64,000 bases of DNA, taken from positions 1 to 64,000 of the forward strand of contig NZ_JBLZPK010000014.1 in the NCBI RefSeq assembly GCF_049199905.1. Direction: 5' to 3'. This DNA comes from Shinella sp032095155 (lineage in GTDB: Bacteria > Pseudomonadota > Alphaproteobacteria > Rhizobiales > Rhizobiaceae). The notes beneath the pieces are model-generated. The model was not told the origin of the DNA. It saw only the letters and a list, made by a program, of their open reading frames with translations, and did not search any database. A program made the position numbers and the translations under genes. The number at the start of each line of letters is the position of its first letter. Within the stretch, counting starts at the first letter, position 1. Shown here piece after piece: positions 48,800-57,429 of the stretch.

Positions 48800-49171
48800 T
48801 CACGCGTCGCCGAGATAGGTTTTGATTGTCTCGATGAATTTCGGCACGGAAATCGGCTTGGAGACATAGGCCTCGCAACCGCCCTGCCGGATACGCTCTT
48901 CGTCGCCCTTCATCGCAAAGGCCGTGACCGCAATAACGGGGATGACGTGAAGCTCATCGTCCTCTTTCAGCCACTTGGTGACTTCAAGGCCCGAAACTTC
49001 CGGAAGCTGGATATCCATCAGGATCAGATCGGGGCGATATTTGCGCGCGAGATCAAGGGCTTCCATACCGTTCCGGGTCTGGATGGTCGTGTAGCCGGAT
49101 GCCTCGATAAGGTCCCGGAAGAGCTTCATGTTGAGCTCGTTGTCCTCGACAATCATGACCTGCTTGGGCAT
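48800..49171 (-). CDS. divK: Cell-cycle response regulator DivK
   Basis: 123-residue single-domain receiver. The acidic pair is VEDNELN (around 9-10), the phospho-Asp lies in LILMDIQLPE (around 53), and the conserved Thr and Lys are in VTAFAMKGDE and VSKPISV. DivK is the phosphorylated output of the PleC/DivJ kinases and controls CtrA through DivL and CckA. ATG 49171 is the conserved start (MPKQVMIVEDN). Operon with pleD; divergent from DUF3572. Confidence 0.96.
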   Translation of the reverse strand: MPKQVMIVEDNELNMKLFRDLIEASGYTTIQTRNGMEALDLARKYRPDLILMDIQLPEVSGLEVTKWLKEDDELHVIPVIAVTAFAMKGDEERIRQGGCEAYVSKPISVPKFIETIKTYLGDA

Positions 49172-49312
49172 CGTAAGTCCCTGTTCCTCTGACCGGCCTT
49201 GCAACCCACCGGGAGATGGATAAGTTGCGGCAAAGCCGAAATCACCCAGCCTGACCGCAGCCACGTTAGCGTCACTTGGTTGATTAAAAGGTAAATTTCC
49301 CGAGGGAAAAGA

Positions 49313-49603
49313 ATGAAAAGCCAAAAAGATACACCTGCGGCCGAAACCGCGGAAGCAACCGCCGTCTCCATCCTCGGCTGGCTTGCCGGCGAGCCGGAAT
49401 TGCTGTCGCGTTTCCTCGCACTGACGGGTGTCGCTCCATCCGAAGTCCGCAATGCCGTCAACGACCCCGGTTTCCTCGCCGGCATCGTCGATTTCCTCAT
49501 GAGCCACGAGCCGGACCTGCTGGCTTTCTGCGAAGCGACCGCCACCAAGCCGGGAGCGGTCGTGCATGCCCATGCCGTGCTCTCAGGCCCGTCCGACTGG
49601 TAA
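49313..49603 (+). CDS. DUF3572 family protein
   Basis: 96 residues, small, helical and acidic. The pattern AVSILGWLAGEPELLSRFLALTG, FLAGIVDFLMSHEPDLLAFCE is typical of the alphaproteobacterial DUF3572 family. Function unknown. Divergent from divK with 141 bp between them; GAGGGAAAAGA precedes the ATG. Confidence 0.88.
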   Translation: MKSQKDTPAAETAEATAVSILGWLAGEPELLSRFLALTGVAPSEVRNAVNDPGFLAGIVDFLMSHEPDLLAFCEATATKPGAVVHAHAVLSGPSDW

Positions 49604-49705
49604 GGCGGCAGCCTCGAAAGGCCGTCTTGCGTGCGCCTGTGTACGGTCATGCATTCGACCCTGAAGGCTATTGAGACTTGTATATGTAGGTACTAATGTC
49701 GCGAT

Positions 49706-49720
49706 GTTCAATATTTGTTC
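49706..49720 (+). promoter_or_regulatory. LexA box of dinB
   Basis: GTTC-AATATTT-GTTC matches the alphaproteobacterial SOS box GTTC-N7-GTTC exactly and ends 3 bp before the dinB start codon. LexA bound here would block initiation, which fits the known SOS control of dinB. Confidence 0.85.
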
Positions 49721-49723
49721 TTG

Positions 49724-51073
49724 ATGATGAGCAACGCCGCCATACGCTTTCCGGGCTTCTGTCGCGACTGCCTCTCCGGGCAGCCTGCGAACCTGCGCCG
49801 CTGCCGGGCCTGCGGCAGCCCGCGCCTGCTCTATCATGACGAACTCTACGACCTGACGCTGGCGCATATCGATTGCGATGCCTTCTATGCCGCCGTGGAA
49901 AAGCGCGACAATCCCGAGCTTGCCGACAAGCCCGTCATCATCGGCGGCGGAAAACGCGGCGTCGTCTCCACCGCCTGCTATGTCGCGCGCATCCACGGCG
50001 TTCGCTCGGCCATGCCGATGTTCAAGGCGCTGGAGGCCTGCCCCAACGCCATCGTCATTCCGCCGGACATGGAAAAATACGTCAAGGTCGGTCGGGAGGT
50101 GCGCACCATGATGCAGGAGCTGACGCCACTGGTGCAGCCGCTTTCCATCGACGAGGCCTTCCTGGAGCTGAAAGGCACGGAGCGCCTGCACCACGATCCC
50201 CCTGCCCGCGTGCTCGCCCGATTCGTCCAACGCGTGGAGAAGGAGATCGGCATCACCATCTCCGTCGGCCTCTCCTACTGCAAATTCCTCGCCAAGGTCG
50301 CCTCCGATCTCAACAAGCCGCGCGGCTTCTCCGTCATCGGCGAGAAGGAAGCGCTGGATTTCCTGAGGGACAAGCCGGTGCGCCTCATCTGGGGCGTCGG
50401 AAAGGCCTTTGCCGAGACGCTGGAGCGCGACGGCATCCGCAGCGTCGGCCAGCTTCAGACCATGGAGGAGACCGATCTGATGCGCCGCTACGGCGTGATG
50501 GGCAAGCGGCTCTTTCATCTTTCGCGCGGTCAGGATGACCGCGAAGTCCACCTGAACGATGCGGCAAAGAGCGTGTCGTCCGAGACCACGTTCTTCGACG
50601 ACCTCTCCAGCTATGACGAACTCGTCGCGCATCTGCGCCGTCTGAGCGAAAAGGTTGCCGCGCGCCTGCGCAAATCCGGCATAGCCGGCCACACCGTCGT
50701 GCTCAAGCTGAAGACCGCCGACTTCAAGAGCCGCACGCGCAACCGCAAGCTCGAAGACCCGACCATGCTCGCCGACCGCATCTTCCGCACCGGCATCGAA
50801 CTGCTGCGCAAGGAGACGGATGGCACGAAATACCGCCTGATCGGCATCGGCGTCAGCGACCTCACCGATCCCGGCCGCGCCGACCCGCCCGATCTCGTCG
50901 ATCCCGCCGCCACCCGCCGCGCCGCCGCCGAAGCCGCGATGAACACGCTGCGCGACAAATTCGGCAAGGCCAGCGTCGAGACCGGTTATACGTTCGGCAA
51001 ATCCGGCCCTGACCGCTTTCACGGAAAGTTGACTTTCAAGACGGCCGGAAAAATCGACGACCCCACCGAATAA
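49724..51073 (+). CDS. dinB: DNA polymerase IV with an N-terminal zinc-ribbon-like extension
   Basis: Y-family translesion polymerase, 449 residues. Catalytic acids are in HIDCDAFYAAVE (around 49) and LSIDEAFLEL; YCKFLAKVASDLNKP is the palm-to-thumb landmark, and the little-finger domain is complete. Before the polymerase lies an extension of about 45 residues with CRDC and CRAC, a Cys4 pattern that may bind zinc and is absent from E. coli Pol IV. The C-terminus (GKLTFKTAGKIDDPTE) has no obvious beta-clamp motif of the QLxLF type. Start at 49724 or the next ATG; the exact LexA box abuts it. Confidence 0.93.
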   Translation: MMSNAAIRFPGFCRDCLSGQPANLRRCRACGSPRLLYHDELYDLTLAHIDCDAFYAAVEKRDNPELADKPVIIGGGKRGVVSTACYVARIHGVRSAMPMFKALEACPNAIVIPPDMEKYVKVGREVRTMMQELTPLVQPLSIDEAFLELKGTERLHHDPPARVLARFVQRVEKEIGITISVGLSYCKFLAKVASDLNKPRGFSVIGEKEALDFLRDKPVRLIWGVGKAFAETLERDGIRSVGQLQTMEETDLMRRYGVMGKRLFHLSRGQDDREVHLNDAAKSVSSETTFFDDLSSYDELVAHLRRLSEKVAARLRKSGIAGHTVVLKLKTADFKSRTRNRKLEDPTMLADRIFRTGIELLRKETDGTKYRLIGIGVSDLTDPGRADPPDLVDPAATRRAAAEAAMNTLRDKFGKASVETGYTFGKSGPDRFHGKLTFKTAGKIDDPTE

Positions 51074-51204
51074 ATCCCGGCAAACCGGCGTTCTTCCCTG
51101 CATCGGGTTGGCACAGATCGGGGGATCGGCCGGGTGCATCAAGCCTTCCTTAAATCGGATGCACTACGCTTGCCGTCGGTTTGTATTGCGTACGGATGGG
51201 TAAC

Positions 51205-52518
51205 ATGAAGTTTCGCCTGGCGACTGGCATGAGCATACTTGGCCTGCTGTTGAGCTGCGGTACCGCGCTTGCGGGCACGCTCGAGGGGCCGTTGCAGATC
51301 ATCGTGTCGAAGGATCTGCAGGAGCTGAAGATCTACGATGGCGGCGTGGTCGTCGCCACCTCGCATGTCTCCACCGGCAAGGCCGGCCATTCGACGCCGA
51401 CCGGCATCTTCTCGATCCTGGAGAAGAAGCGCACGCATTTCTCCAACATCTATGACAGCGCACCGATGCCCTTCATGCAGCGGCTCACCTGGTCGGGTAT
51501 CGCGCTGCACGCCTCCAACAGCGTGCCGTCCTATCCCGCCTCGCACGGCTGCGTGCGCCTGCCGAACGCCTTTGCCAAGACGCTGTTCAGCGTGACGCGG
51601 CGCGGCGGCCATGTGCTGATCACCGACCGCGAAATCGTGCCGCAGGAAGTCGTTCATGCGACGCTGTTCAAGCCCGTCGTCGTGGTGCCGGATACACCGC
51701 TTCTCTCTCAGGCGGGCCTGCGGCCCGGCTTGATGGAGGCCGGCGACAAGGCCGTCGAGGTCGCGATGACCGATCCCAAACCGGAAATCCTCACGCCCGC
51801 CGTGCAGAAGACCGAGCAGGACCCGATCCGCATCCTCATCACCCGCCGCGGCGACCGCGAGATGATGATCGATTTGCAGACGCTGCTGACCTCGCTCGGC
51901 TATGACGCCGGGATACCGGACGGCCTGCATGGCAAGCAGACCGTCGTCGCCATCCGCGCCTTCCAGCTTGCCGAAGGCTTGAAGGAAGACGGAATGGTGA
52001 CGCCCGAACTCGTCGCCGCCGTCTATGCCAAAGCCGGCAAGGGCGCGCCGCCGAACGGCCAGATCCTCGTGCGCCAGAAATTCAAGCCGCTGGTCGAGGC
52101 CGCCATCACCATCCGCAACCCGGAAATCGCGCTCGGCACCCATTTCCTGCTCGCCCGCGACGTCGATAGCGACAAGGGCAAGGCGGACTGGTTCGGCGTC
52201 AGCGTCGACAACCAGCTCTCGCCCGCCACGCTGAAGCGTCTCGGCATCACCACGGAGGCCGATGCCACGCAGCCGGACGCGCTGACGAAGACGCTCGACC
52301 GGCTGGACATCCCCGCCGACACGCGCCTGCGCATCTCCGAACTGATGGGCGAAGGCGCCTCGCTGTCGATCTCCGACACCGGCCTTGGCCCGGAAACCGG
52401 CGACGGCACGGACTTCATCACCGTGACGCGCAAGGTGCAGCAGAAGGCGGATGCCTCGGCGGTTCAGGGCGTGAAGAAGAAAAAGAAGAAGGCGTCGTCG
52501 ATCACGGTCGTCAATTGA
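51205..52518 (+). CDS. L,D-transpeptidase (YkuD domain) with peptidoglycan-binding domain
   Basis: 437-residue exported enzyme. A signal peptide (FRLATGMSILGLLLSCGTALA) is followed by a YkuD domain (about 30-160) whose catalytic cysteine is in SHGCVRLP, with ALHAS upstream supplying the histidine. A PG_binding_1 domain (about 215-285: LQTLLTSLGYDAGIPDG...AIRAFQ) and a lysine-rich end follow. Such enzymes make 3-3 cross-links or attach proteins to peptidoglycan; rhizobia use them heavily. The TGA overlaps the TTG start of the next gene. Confidence 0.92.
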   Translation: MKFRLATGMSILGLLLSCGTALAGTLEGPLQIIVSKDLQELKIYDGGVVVATSHVSTGKAGHSTPTGIFSILEKKRTHFSNIYDSAPMPFMQRLTWSGIALHASNSVPSYPASHGCVRLPNAFAKTLFSVTRRGGHVLITDREIVPQEVVHATLFKPVVVVPDTPLLSQAGLRPGLMEAGDKAVEVAMTDPKPEILTPAVQKTEQDPIRILITRRGDREMMIDLQTLLTSLGYDAGIPDGLHGKQTVVAIRAFQLAEGLKEDGMVTPELVAAVYAKAGKGAPPNGQILVRQKFKPLVEAAITIRNPEIALGTHFLLARDVDSDKGKADWFGVSVDNQLSPATLKRLGITTEADATQPDALTKTLDRLDIPADTRLRISELMGEGASLSISDTGLGPETGDGTDFITVTRKVQQKADASAVQGVKKKKKKASSITVVN

Positions 52519-52931
52519 CGGGGCAGGCTGTCGCCTGTTTCCAGGTCGAGGAGATCTTCACCGAACAGGATAATCTTCTCGTGCTCTCGCTCGGCTTCGT
52601 CTCTCCGGATGATCCGCTCGACACGATCCACTTTGCCTGCGGCCGCCGGCGGAGCGGCGCAAACCCACCTTCCATCGAGGACCTGCTCTATGTGGAGCGC
52701 ACAGATCAGAGCCTTGCCTGCGATGGCAGCGAGGTCGTGAGCCTTGCCTCTTATCGGGATCGTCTGGAACTCATCCTGACCGAGAGCGGCGCAGATGCGC
52801 TTGGTCTTCCCACGCACACCCTGTTTCGCTTTGACGAGCATACAGACTTGCTGGCCGACGCAACCACCATTTTGCTCGCCATGCGACAGGCCGGACAGGA
52901 GCAAATACTCATCGACGAAACGCTCCGATAG
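52515..52931 (+). CDS. Imm10-like immunity-family protein
   Basis: 138 residues beginning with TTG that overlaps the stop of the L,D-transpeptidase gene (TTGA). The pattern NLLVLSLG, YVERTDQS, VVSLASYRDRLELILTESGADALGLP and a terminal helix is like the Imm10 family, which includes immunity proteins of polymorphic toxin systems. I recognise this by pattern only. No toxin gene is adjacent, so it is either an orphan immunity gene or a family member with another job. Translational coupling to the transpeptidase is likely. Confidence 0.6.
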   Translation: MTGQAVACFQVEEIFTEQDNLLVLSLGFVSPDDPLDTIHFACGRRRSGANPPSIEDLLYVERTDQSLACDGSEVVSLASYRDRLELILTESGADALGLPTHTLFRFDEHTDLLADATTILLAMRQAGQEQILIDETLR

Positions 52932-52952
52932 CGCCTCGCCCAATCTATGGCG

Positions 52953-55900
52953 CTACACCAGTTCCACATCCAGCACGCCCGGTGCCGAGCGTAGGGCGGC
53001 GGCGATTTCGGGGGAGATGCGGAAGCGTTCGTTCAGCTCCACCTCGATCTCGCGCTGGCCATTGTCCTTGATGACGATGAAGGAGACGAGGCCGTCGCCC
53101 TTCGTGTTGAGATGGGCGGCAATGGACCGCAGCGGGCCGGAATCGCGGACATAGACGCGCAGCGCCTTCTGGGTCTGGAGCGATTCCTCCTCCAGCGAGC
53201 GCAGCGTCTGGATGCGCAGACCGATACCCTCCGGGCGCTCTTCCGCCTGCACGGTCATGACCAGCGATTTGCCGGGCTCCAGCAGATCGCGGTACTGGTT
53301 GAGCATTTCGGAAAACAGCACGGCCTCGAACTGGCCGGACGAGTCCGAGAAGGCGACGATGCCCATCTTGTTGCCGGTGCGGGTCTTGCGCTCTTGTTTG
53401 GAGGTGACCGTGCCGGCAAGGCGGCCGGCCGTCGCACCGCGCTTCACGGCAGCGGAAAAATCGCCAAAAGTCTGCACGCGCATCTTCGCCAGAAGCGGCG
53501 CGTAGGTATCGAGCGGATGGGCGGAGAGGAAGAATCCCAGCACCTGAAATTCGCGGTGGAGCTTTTCCGACGCCAGCCAGGGCGTATAGGAGGGCAGCGT
53601 GATGACCTCCGGTCCGGTCGCAGCCCCCATGCCGAAAATATCGCCCTGCCCGCTCGTCTTGTTCTCCTGCGCACGCTGGGCGGCACCCAGCAGACGATCG
53701 AGGCCGGCGATCATGGCAGCGCGATCATGGCCGAAGCAGTCGAAGGCGCCGGCGACGATCAGGCTTTCGAAGACGCGGCGGTTGACGAATTTCGGATCGA
53801 TGCGCGTACAGAAATCCTCGAGGTTCCTAAACGGCGTCGTGCCGCGCACCTCGACGATGTGCTGGACCGCCGCCTCGCCCACGCCCTTGATGGCGGCGAG
53901 CGCGTAGTAGATCCGGTTCTCGCCCGTTTCGAAATGCGCGAAGGACGTCTGCACCGACGGCGGAATGACGGCGATGCCGAGACGGCCGGCATCCTGCCGG
54001 AAATCGTTCAGCTTGTCCGTGTTGGACATATCGTAGGTCATCGACGCGGCCAGGAACTCGACCGGATAATGCGCCTTCAGATAGGCAGTCTGGTAGGAGA
54101 CGATGGCGTAAGCGGCGGCGTGCGACTTGTTGAAGCCGTAGTTGGCGAATTTGGCGAGCAGGTCGAAGATCAGGTCGGACTGCGGCTTGGAGACGCCGTT
54201 TTTGACCGCGCCGTCGACGAAACGGGCGCGCTGCTTGTCCATCTCCTCCTTGATCTTCTTGCCCATGGCGCGGCGCAAGAGGTCGGCCTCGCCGAGCGAA
54301 TAGCCCGAGAGAACCTGGGCGATCTGCATCACCTGTTCCTGGTAAACGATAACGCCCTGCGTTTCCTTGAGCAGATGGTCGATCGTCGGATGGATCGATT
54401 CGATCTCCTCCTCGCCGTGCTTGCGGGCGTTATAGACCGGGATGTTTTCCATCGGGCCGGGGCGGTAGAGCGCCACGAGCGCGATGATGTCCTCGATGCA
54501 GTCCGGCCGCATGCCGATCAGCGCCTTGCGCATGCCGGCACTTTCCACCTGGAACACGCCGACCGTCTCGCCGCGCGACAGCATCTCGTAGGTGAGCTGG
54601 TCATCCAGCGGCAGGCTTTCGAGCTTCACCTCGATATCGCGCTTGCGAATGAAATCGACGGCGGTCTTCAGGACAGTCAGCGTCTTCAGGCCGAGAAAGT
54701 CGAATTTCACGAGGCCGGCCTGTTCCACCCACTTCATGTTGAACTGGGTGACGGGCATGTCGGAGCGCGGATCGCGGTACATCGGCACAAGCTGCGACAG
54801 CGGCCGGTCGCCGATCACGATGCCGGCAGCATGCGTGGAGGCGTGGCGGTAGAGGCCTTCGATCTTCTGGGCGATATCGAGCAGGCGGGCGACGACCGGC
54901 TCCTTCTCCGCCTCTTCCTGCAGCTTCGGCTCCTCCTCGATCGCCTTGTAGAGCGGCGTCGGATTGGCCGGATTGTTCGGCACGAGCTTACAGATCTTGT
55001 CGACCTGGCCATAGGGCATTTCGAGCACACGGCCGACGTCGCGCAATGCGGCGCGCGCCTGCAGCGAACCGAAGGTGATGATCTGCGCCACCTGCTCGCG
55101 GCCGTATTTCTGCTGCACGTAGCGGATCACCTCTTCGCGGCGGTCCTGGCAGAAGTCGATGTCGAAGTCGGGCATCGAGACGCGTTCCGGATTGAGGAAG
55201 CGTTCGAACAGCAGGGAAAAGCGCAACGGATCAACGTCGGTGATCGTGAGTGCATAGGCGACGAGCGAACCCGCGCCCGAACCGCGGCCCGGCCCGACGG
55301 GAATATTGTGCTGCTTAGCCCACTTGATGAAGTCGGCAACGATGAGGAAGTAGCCGGGGAACTTCATGCGCTCGATGACGCTGAGTTCGAAATCCAGCCG
55401 CTCGCGGTAATCCTGTTCCGTATAGCCCGGCGACAGGCCGAGCAGCGCCATGCGGCTTTCCAGCCCCTCCACGGACTGGCGGCGCAGTTCCGACGATTCC
55501 GCGCGCTCCGCCTCCTCCGGATCATCCGTCGCCCCGGTAAAGCGCGGCAGGATGGGACCACGGGTCTTCAGCACGAAGGAGCAACGCTTGGCGATCTCCA
55601 CCGTGTTTTCCAAGGCCTCCGGCAGGTCGGCAAAGAGCTTTGCCATGTCCTTGCGGCTCTTGAGATAGTGATCCGGCGACAGGCGGAAACGGTTGTCATC
55701 CGACACCATGGCATTGTGCGCCACCGCCATCAGCGCATCGTGGGCATCGTAGTCGTCCGGTGACGGGAAGAACGGCTCGTTGGTGGCGACCAGCGGCACA
55801 TCCTCCGCATAGGCGAGCTCCACCATGCGCCGCTCATGCGACTTGTCGTAACGACCGTGGCGCTGCAACTCGATATAGAGCCGATCGCCAAACACAGCCT

Positions 55901-56447
55901 TCAGCGCATCGAGCCGCGCTTTTGCTACGGCCGGCTGTCCGGCAAGATAGGCCATGTCGACGGGACCGCCGCGCGCACCCGTCAAGGCGATCAGCCCGTC
56001 CGTGCCCGCTTCCAGCCAGCTATAGGCAATGCGAACCGTCTGCCCGCTTTCGCCGCCGAGATAGGCGCGGCTGACGAGCTCGACGAGACGCGCATAGCCG
56101 GCATCGCTCGCGGCAAGGACAACGATCGACGGCAGCTTCTGAAGCTGCGCCTGCCCCCCGCGCCTTTCACCCTCGCCCTCGTCTTCCATGTCGATCGACA
56201 GCTGGCAGCCGATCAAGGGCTGAATGCCGTCGCCGACGGCCTTCTGCGAGAATTCGAGCGCCGCGAACAGATTGTTCGTGTCGGTGATGGCGATGGCCGG
56301 CTGCTGGTCGGACGTTGCCTTGCCGATGATCTTCTTGATCGGCAGGGCGCCTTCGAGCAACGAGAAGGCCGAATGCACGCGCAGGTGCACGAATTCGGGC
56401 GTCTCGGCGATCTTCTCGCCAACCGTCACTGGAACCGCTTCCGCCAT
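52953..56447 (-). CDS. dnaE: DNA polymerase III subunit alpha
   Basis: Replicative polymerase, 1164 residues. Order: PHP domain (FVHLRVHSAFSLLEGA onward), the C-family palm with GPGRGSGAGSLVAY and the catalytic PDFDIDF (aspartates around 415), fingers, a tandem helix-hairpin-helix with beta-clamp-binding region, and a C-terminal OB fold (AGTVTSKQERKTRTGNKM). This is the essential DnaE1 form by length and motif. ATG 56447 with GGAAG upstream is preferred over an earlier TTG-type extension. A 28-residue membrane peptide gene under a LexA box lies 141 bp upstream on the same strand. Confidence 0.96.
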   Translation of the reverse strand: MAEAVPVTVGEKIAETPEFVHLRVHSAFSLLEGALPIKKIIGKATSDQQPAIAITDTNNLFAALEFSQKAVGDGIQPLIGCQLSIDMEDEGEGERRGGQAQLQKLPSIVVLAASDAGYARLVELVSRAYLGGESGQTVRIAYSWLEAGTDGLIALTGARGGPVDMAYLAGQPAVAKARLDALKAVFGDRLYIELQRHGRYDKSHERRMVELAYAEDVPLVATNEPFFPSPDDYDAHDALMAVAHNAMVSDDNRFRLSPDHYLKSRKDMAKLFADLPEALENTVEIAKRCSFVLKTRGPILPRFTGATDDPEEAERAESSELRRQSVEGLESRMALLGLSPGYTEQDYRERLDFELSVIERMKFPGYFLIVADFIKWAKQHNIPVGPGRGSGAGSLVAYALTITDVDPLRFSLLFERFLNPERVSMPDFDIDFCQDRREEVIRYVQQKYGREQVAQIITFGSLQARAALRDVGRVLEMPYGQVDKICKLVPNNPANPTPLYKAIEEEPKLQEEAEKEPVVARLLDIAQKIEGLYRHASTHAAGIVIGDRPLSQLVPMYRDPRSDMPVTQFNMKWVEQAGLVKFDFLGLKTLTVLKTAVDFIRKRDIEVKLESLPLDDQLTYEMLSRGETVGVFQVESAGMRKALIGMRPDCIEDIIALVALYRPGPMENIPVYNARKHGEEEIESIHPTIDHLLKETQGVIVYQEQVMQIAQVLSGYSLGEADLLRRAMGKKIKEEMDKQRARFVDGAVKNGVSKPQSDLIFDLLAKFANYGFNKSHAAAYAIVSYQTAYLKAHYPVEFLAASMTYDMSNTDKLNDFRQDAGRLGIAVIPPSVQTSFAHFETGENRIYYALAAIKGVGEAAVQHIVEVRGTTPFRNLEDFCTRIDPKFVNRRVFESLIVAGAFDCFGHDRAAMIAGLDRLLGAAQRAQENKTSGQGDIFGMGAATGPEVITLPSYTPWLASEKLHREFQVLGFFLSAHPLDTYAPLLAKMRVQTFGDFSAAVKRGATAGRLAGTVTSKQERKTRTGNKMGIVAFSDSSGQFEAVLFSEMLNQYRDLLEPGKSLVMTVQAEERPEGIGLRIQTLRSLEEESLQTQKALRVYVRDSGPLRSIAAHLNTKGDGLVSFIVIKDNGQREIEVELNERFRISPEIAAALRSAPGVLDVELV

Positions 56448-56588
56448 GTCAAACTTCCTTCCGATCAGAAGAAAGAGCTTAAGCGGATTCGGACCCGTCT
56501 CGTCCAGACGGTTCTTGGCTTTGCACCCGCTTTCCACGCGCCAAGGACGCGCGGCAGGCAGGAATGATCAGTGGAGAGATCTGAACCG

Positions 56589-56675
56589 TCAGATTCCGAA
56601 GAGGAGGACGGAGAAGCTGGCGACGAACAGGGCGATGGAGGTGAATGCTGCAAAGTCACGAAGAAAATCGGTCAT
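56589..56675 (-). CDS. 28-residue membrane peptide under LexA control (SidA-like candidate)
   Basis: ATG 56675 to the stop at 56589 encodes MTDFLRDFAAFTSIALFVAS followed by FSVLLFGI. The short amphipathic start leads into one hydrophobic helix of about 20 residues that ends at the C-terminus. A strong GGGAG ribosome-binding site lies 6 nt upstream. An exact LexA box (56708-56722) stands 33 bp before the start. Size, topology and SOS control match the Caulobacter division inhibitor SidA (29 residues, acts on FtsW), but sequence similarity cannot be judged at this length. It precedes dnaE on the same strand. Confidence 0.65.
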   Translation of the reverse strand: MTDFLRDFAAFTSIALFVASFSVLLFGI

Positions 56676-56707
56676 TATGGCTCCCTTTCCTTTTATGTTT
56701 TCACTTT

Positions 56708-56731
56708 GTTCTATTCTTGTTCTCGTGTCAA
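56708..56731 (-). promoter_or_regulatory. LexA box within the promoter of the 28-residue membrane peptide
   Basis: On the minus strand TTGACA (56731-56726) is followed by GAAC-AAGAATA-GAAC (56722-56708), the exact complement of GTTC-N7-GTTC. The box lies in the spacer downstream of the -35 hexamer; the -10 (CAAAGT, 56708-56703) is weak. LexA binding would exclude polymerase. The same box is 84 bp upstream of the plus-strand gene at 56806. Confidence 0.75.
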
Positions 56732-56805
56732 CAGCTTTCCACATCCCCTCTGGACCGACGCGTTCACGCGCAATAAGGTCGGCCCAACCCCATGGAGGAA
56801 ATGAA

Positions 56806-57384
56806 ATGAAGTCGCTTGCCGCTGCCCTTGTGTTTTCGATTGTTCTGCCTGCCGCAACGATGGCCGCCGATTTTCCGGCAGACCGCATCGTCGCCATGGC
56901 GAGCGGCGACTGGAACAAGGACGGCACGGCGGATCTGGCCGTGATCGCCACACCGGGCGACGACAGCGGCGACGACAACGGCCTCTATGTCTATCTTGCC
57001 AAGCCCGAAGAGAACCGCCTGACGCTTGCTTTGCCGCTGCCGAACAGCATATGGGGCAACCTCACCATGTATGGCCAGGAGCCGGAACTTGCGGCACTCG
57101 CCAATGGCTCCTTCACCATCACGACCAAGAACGATTCGGTCGGGCGCGACCGCTGGCGTCAGTCGCTCACCATCGCCTATCGAAATTTCGATTTCATCGT
57201 CGCCGGCTACACCTACTCGGCCTATGATACGCTCGACCCCAATGCCAGCGCGGAATGCGACCTCAACGTGCTGACCGGAAAGGGCAAGACCAGCGGCGGC
57301 GCGGTTTCCGGGCAGGCGCAGTTCGCCTTGCTCAAGGACTGGAAGGACGAGACCGCCCGCTCCATCTGCGGGCTGGACAACTGA
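56806..57384 (+). CDS. Exported hypothetical protein with an FG-GAP/VCBS-like motif
   Basis: 192 residues. A signal peptide (KSLAAALVFSIVLPAATMAA) precedes a domain starting DRIVAMASGDWNKDGTADLAVIA, an Asp-rich calcium-binding-like repeat of the FG-GAP/VCBS type. A beta-rich region with two cysteines (ECDLNV and SICGLDN) follows. Probably periplasmic or secreted; function unknown. GGAGG 7 nt before ATG 56806 fixes the start. Divergent from the LexA-controlled peptide gene. Confidence 0.75.
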   Translation: MKSLAAALVFSIVLPAATMAADFPADRIVAMASGDWNKDGTADLAVIATPGDDSGDDNGLYVYLAKPEENRLTLALPLPNSIWGNLTMYGQEPELAALANGSFTITTKNDSVGRDRWRQSLTIAYRNFDFIVAGYTYSAYDTLDPNASAECDLNVLTGKGKTSGGAVSGQAQFALLKDWKDETARSICGLDN

Positions 57385-57429
57385 TCGCAGGCACCGCCCG
57401 CAGGGCGGCGATACGGAAGGACAATCGCG

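Noticed and set aside
53112..55763. An 883-codon plus-strand frame opposite dnaE
   Set aside because: Antisense shadow; composition (Arg, Asp, His, Gly) is that of reversed coding sequence and dnaE is complete on the other strand.
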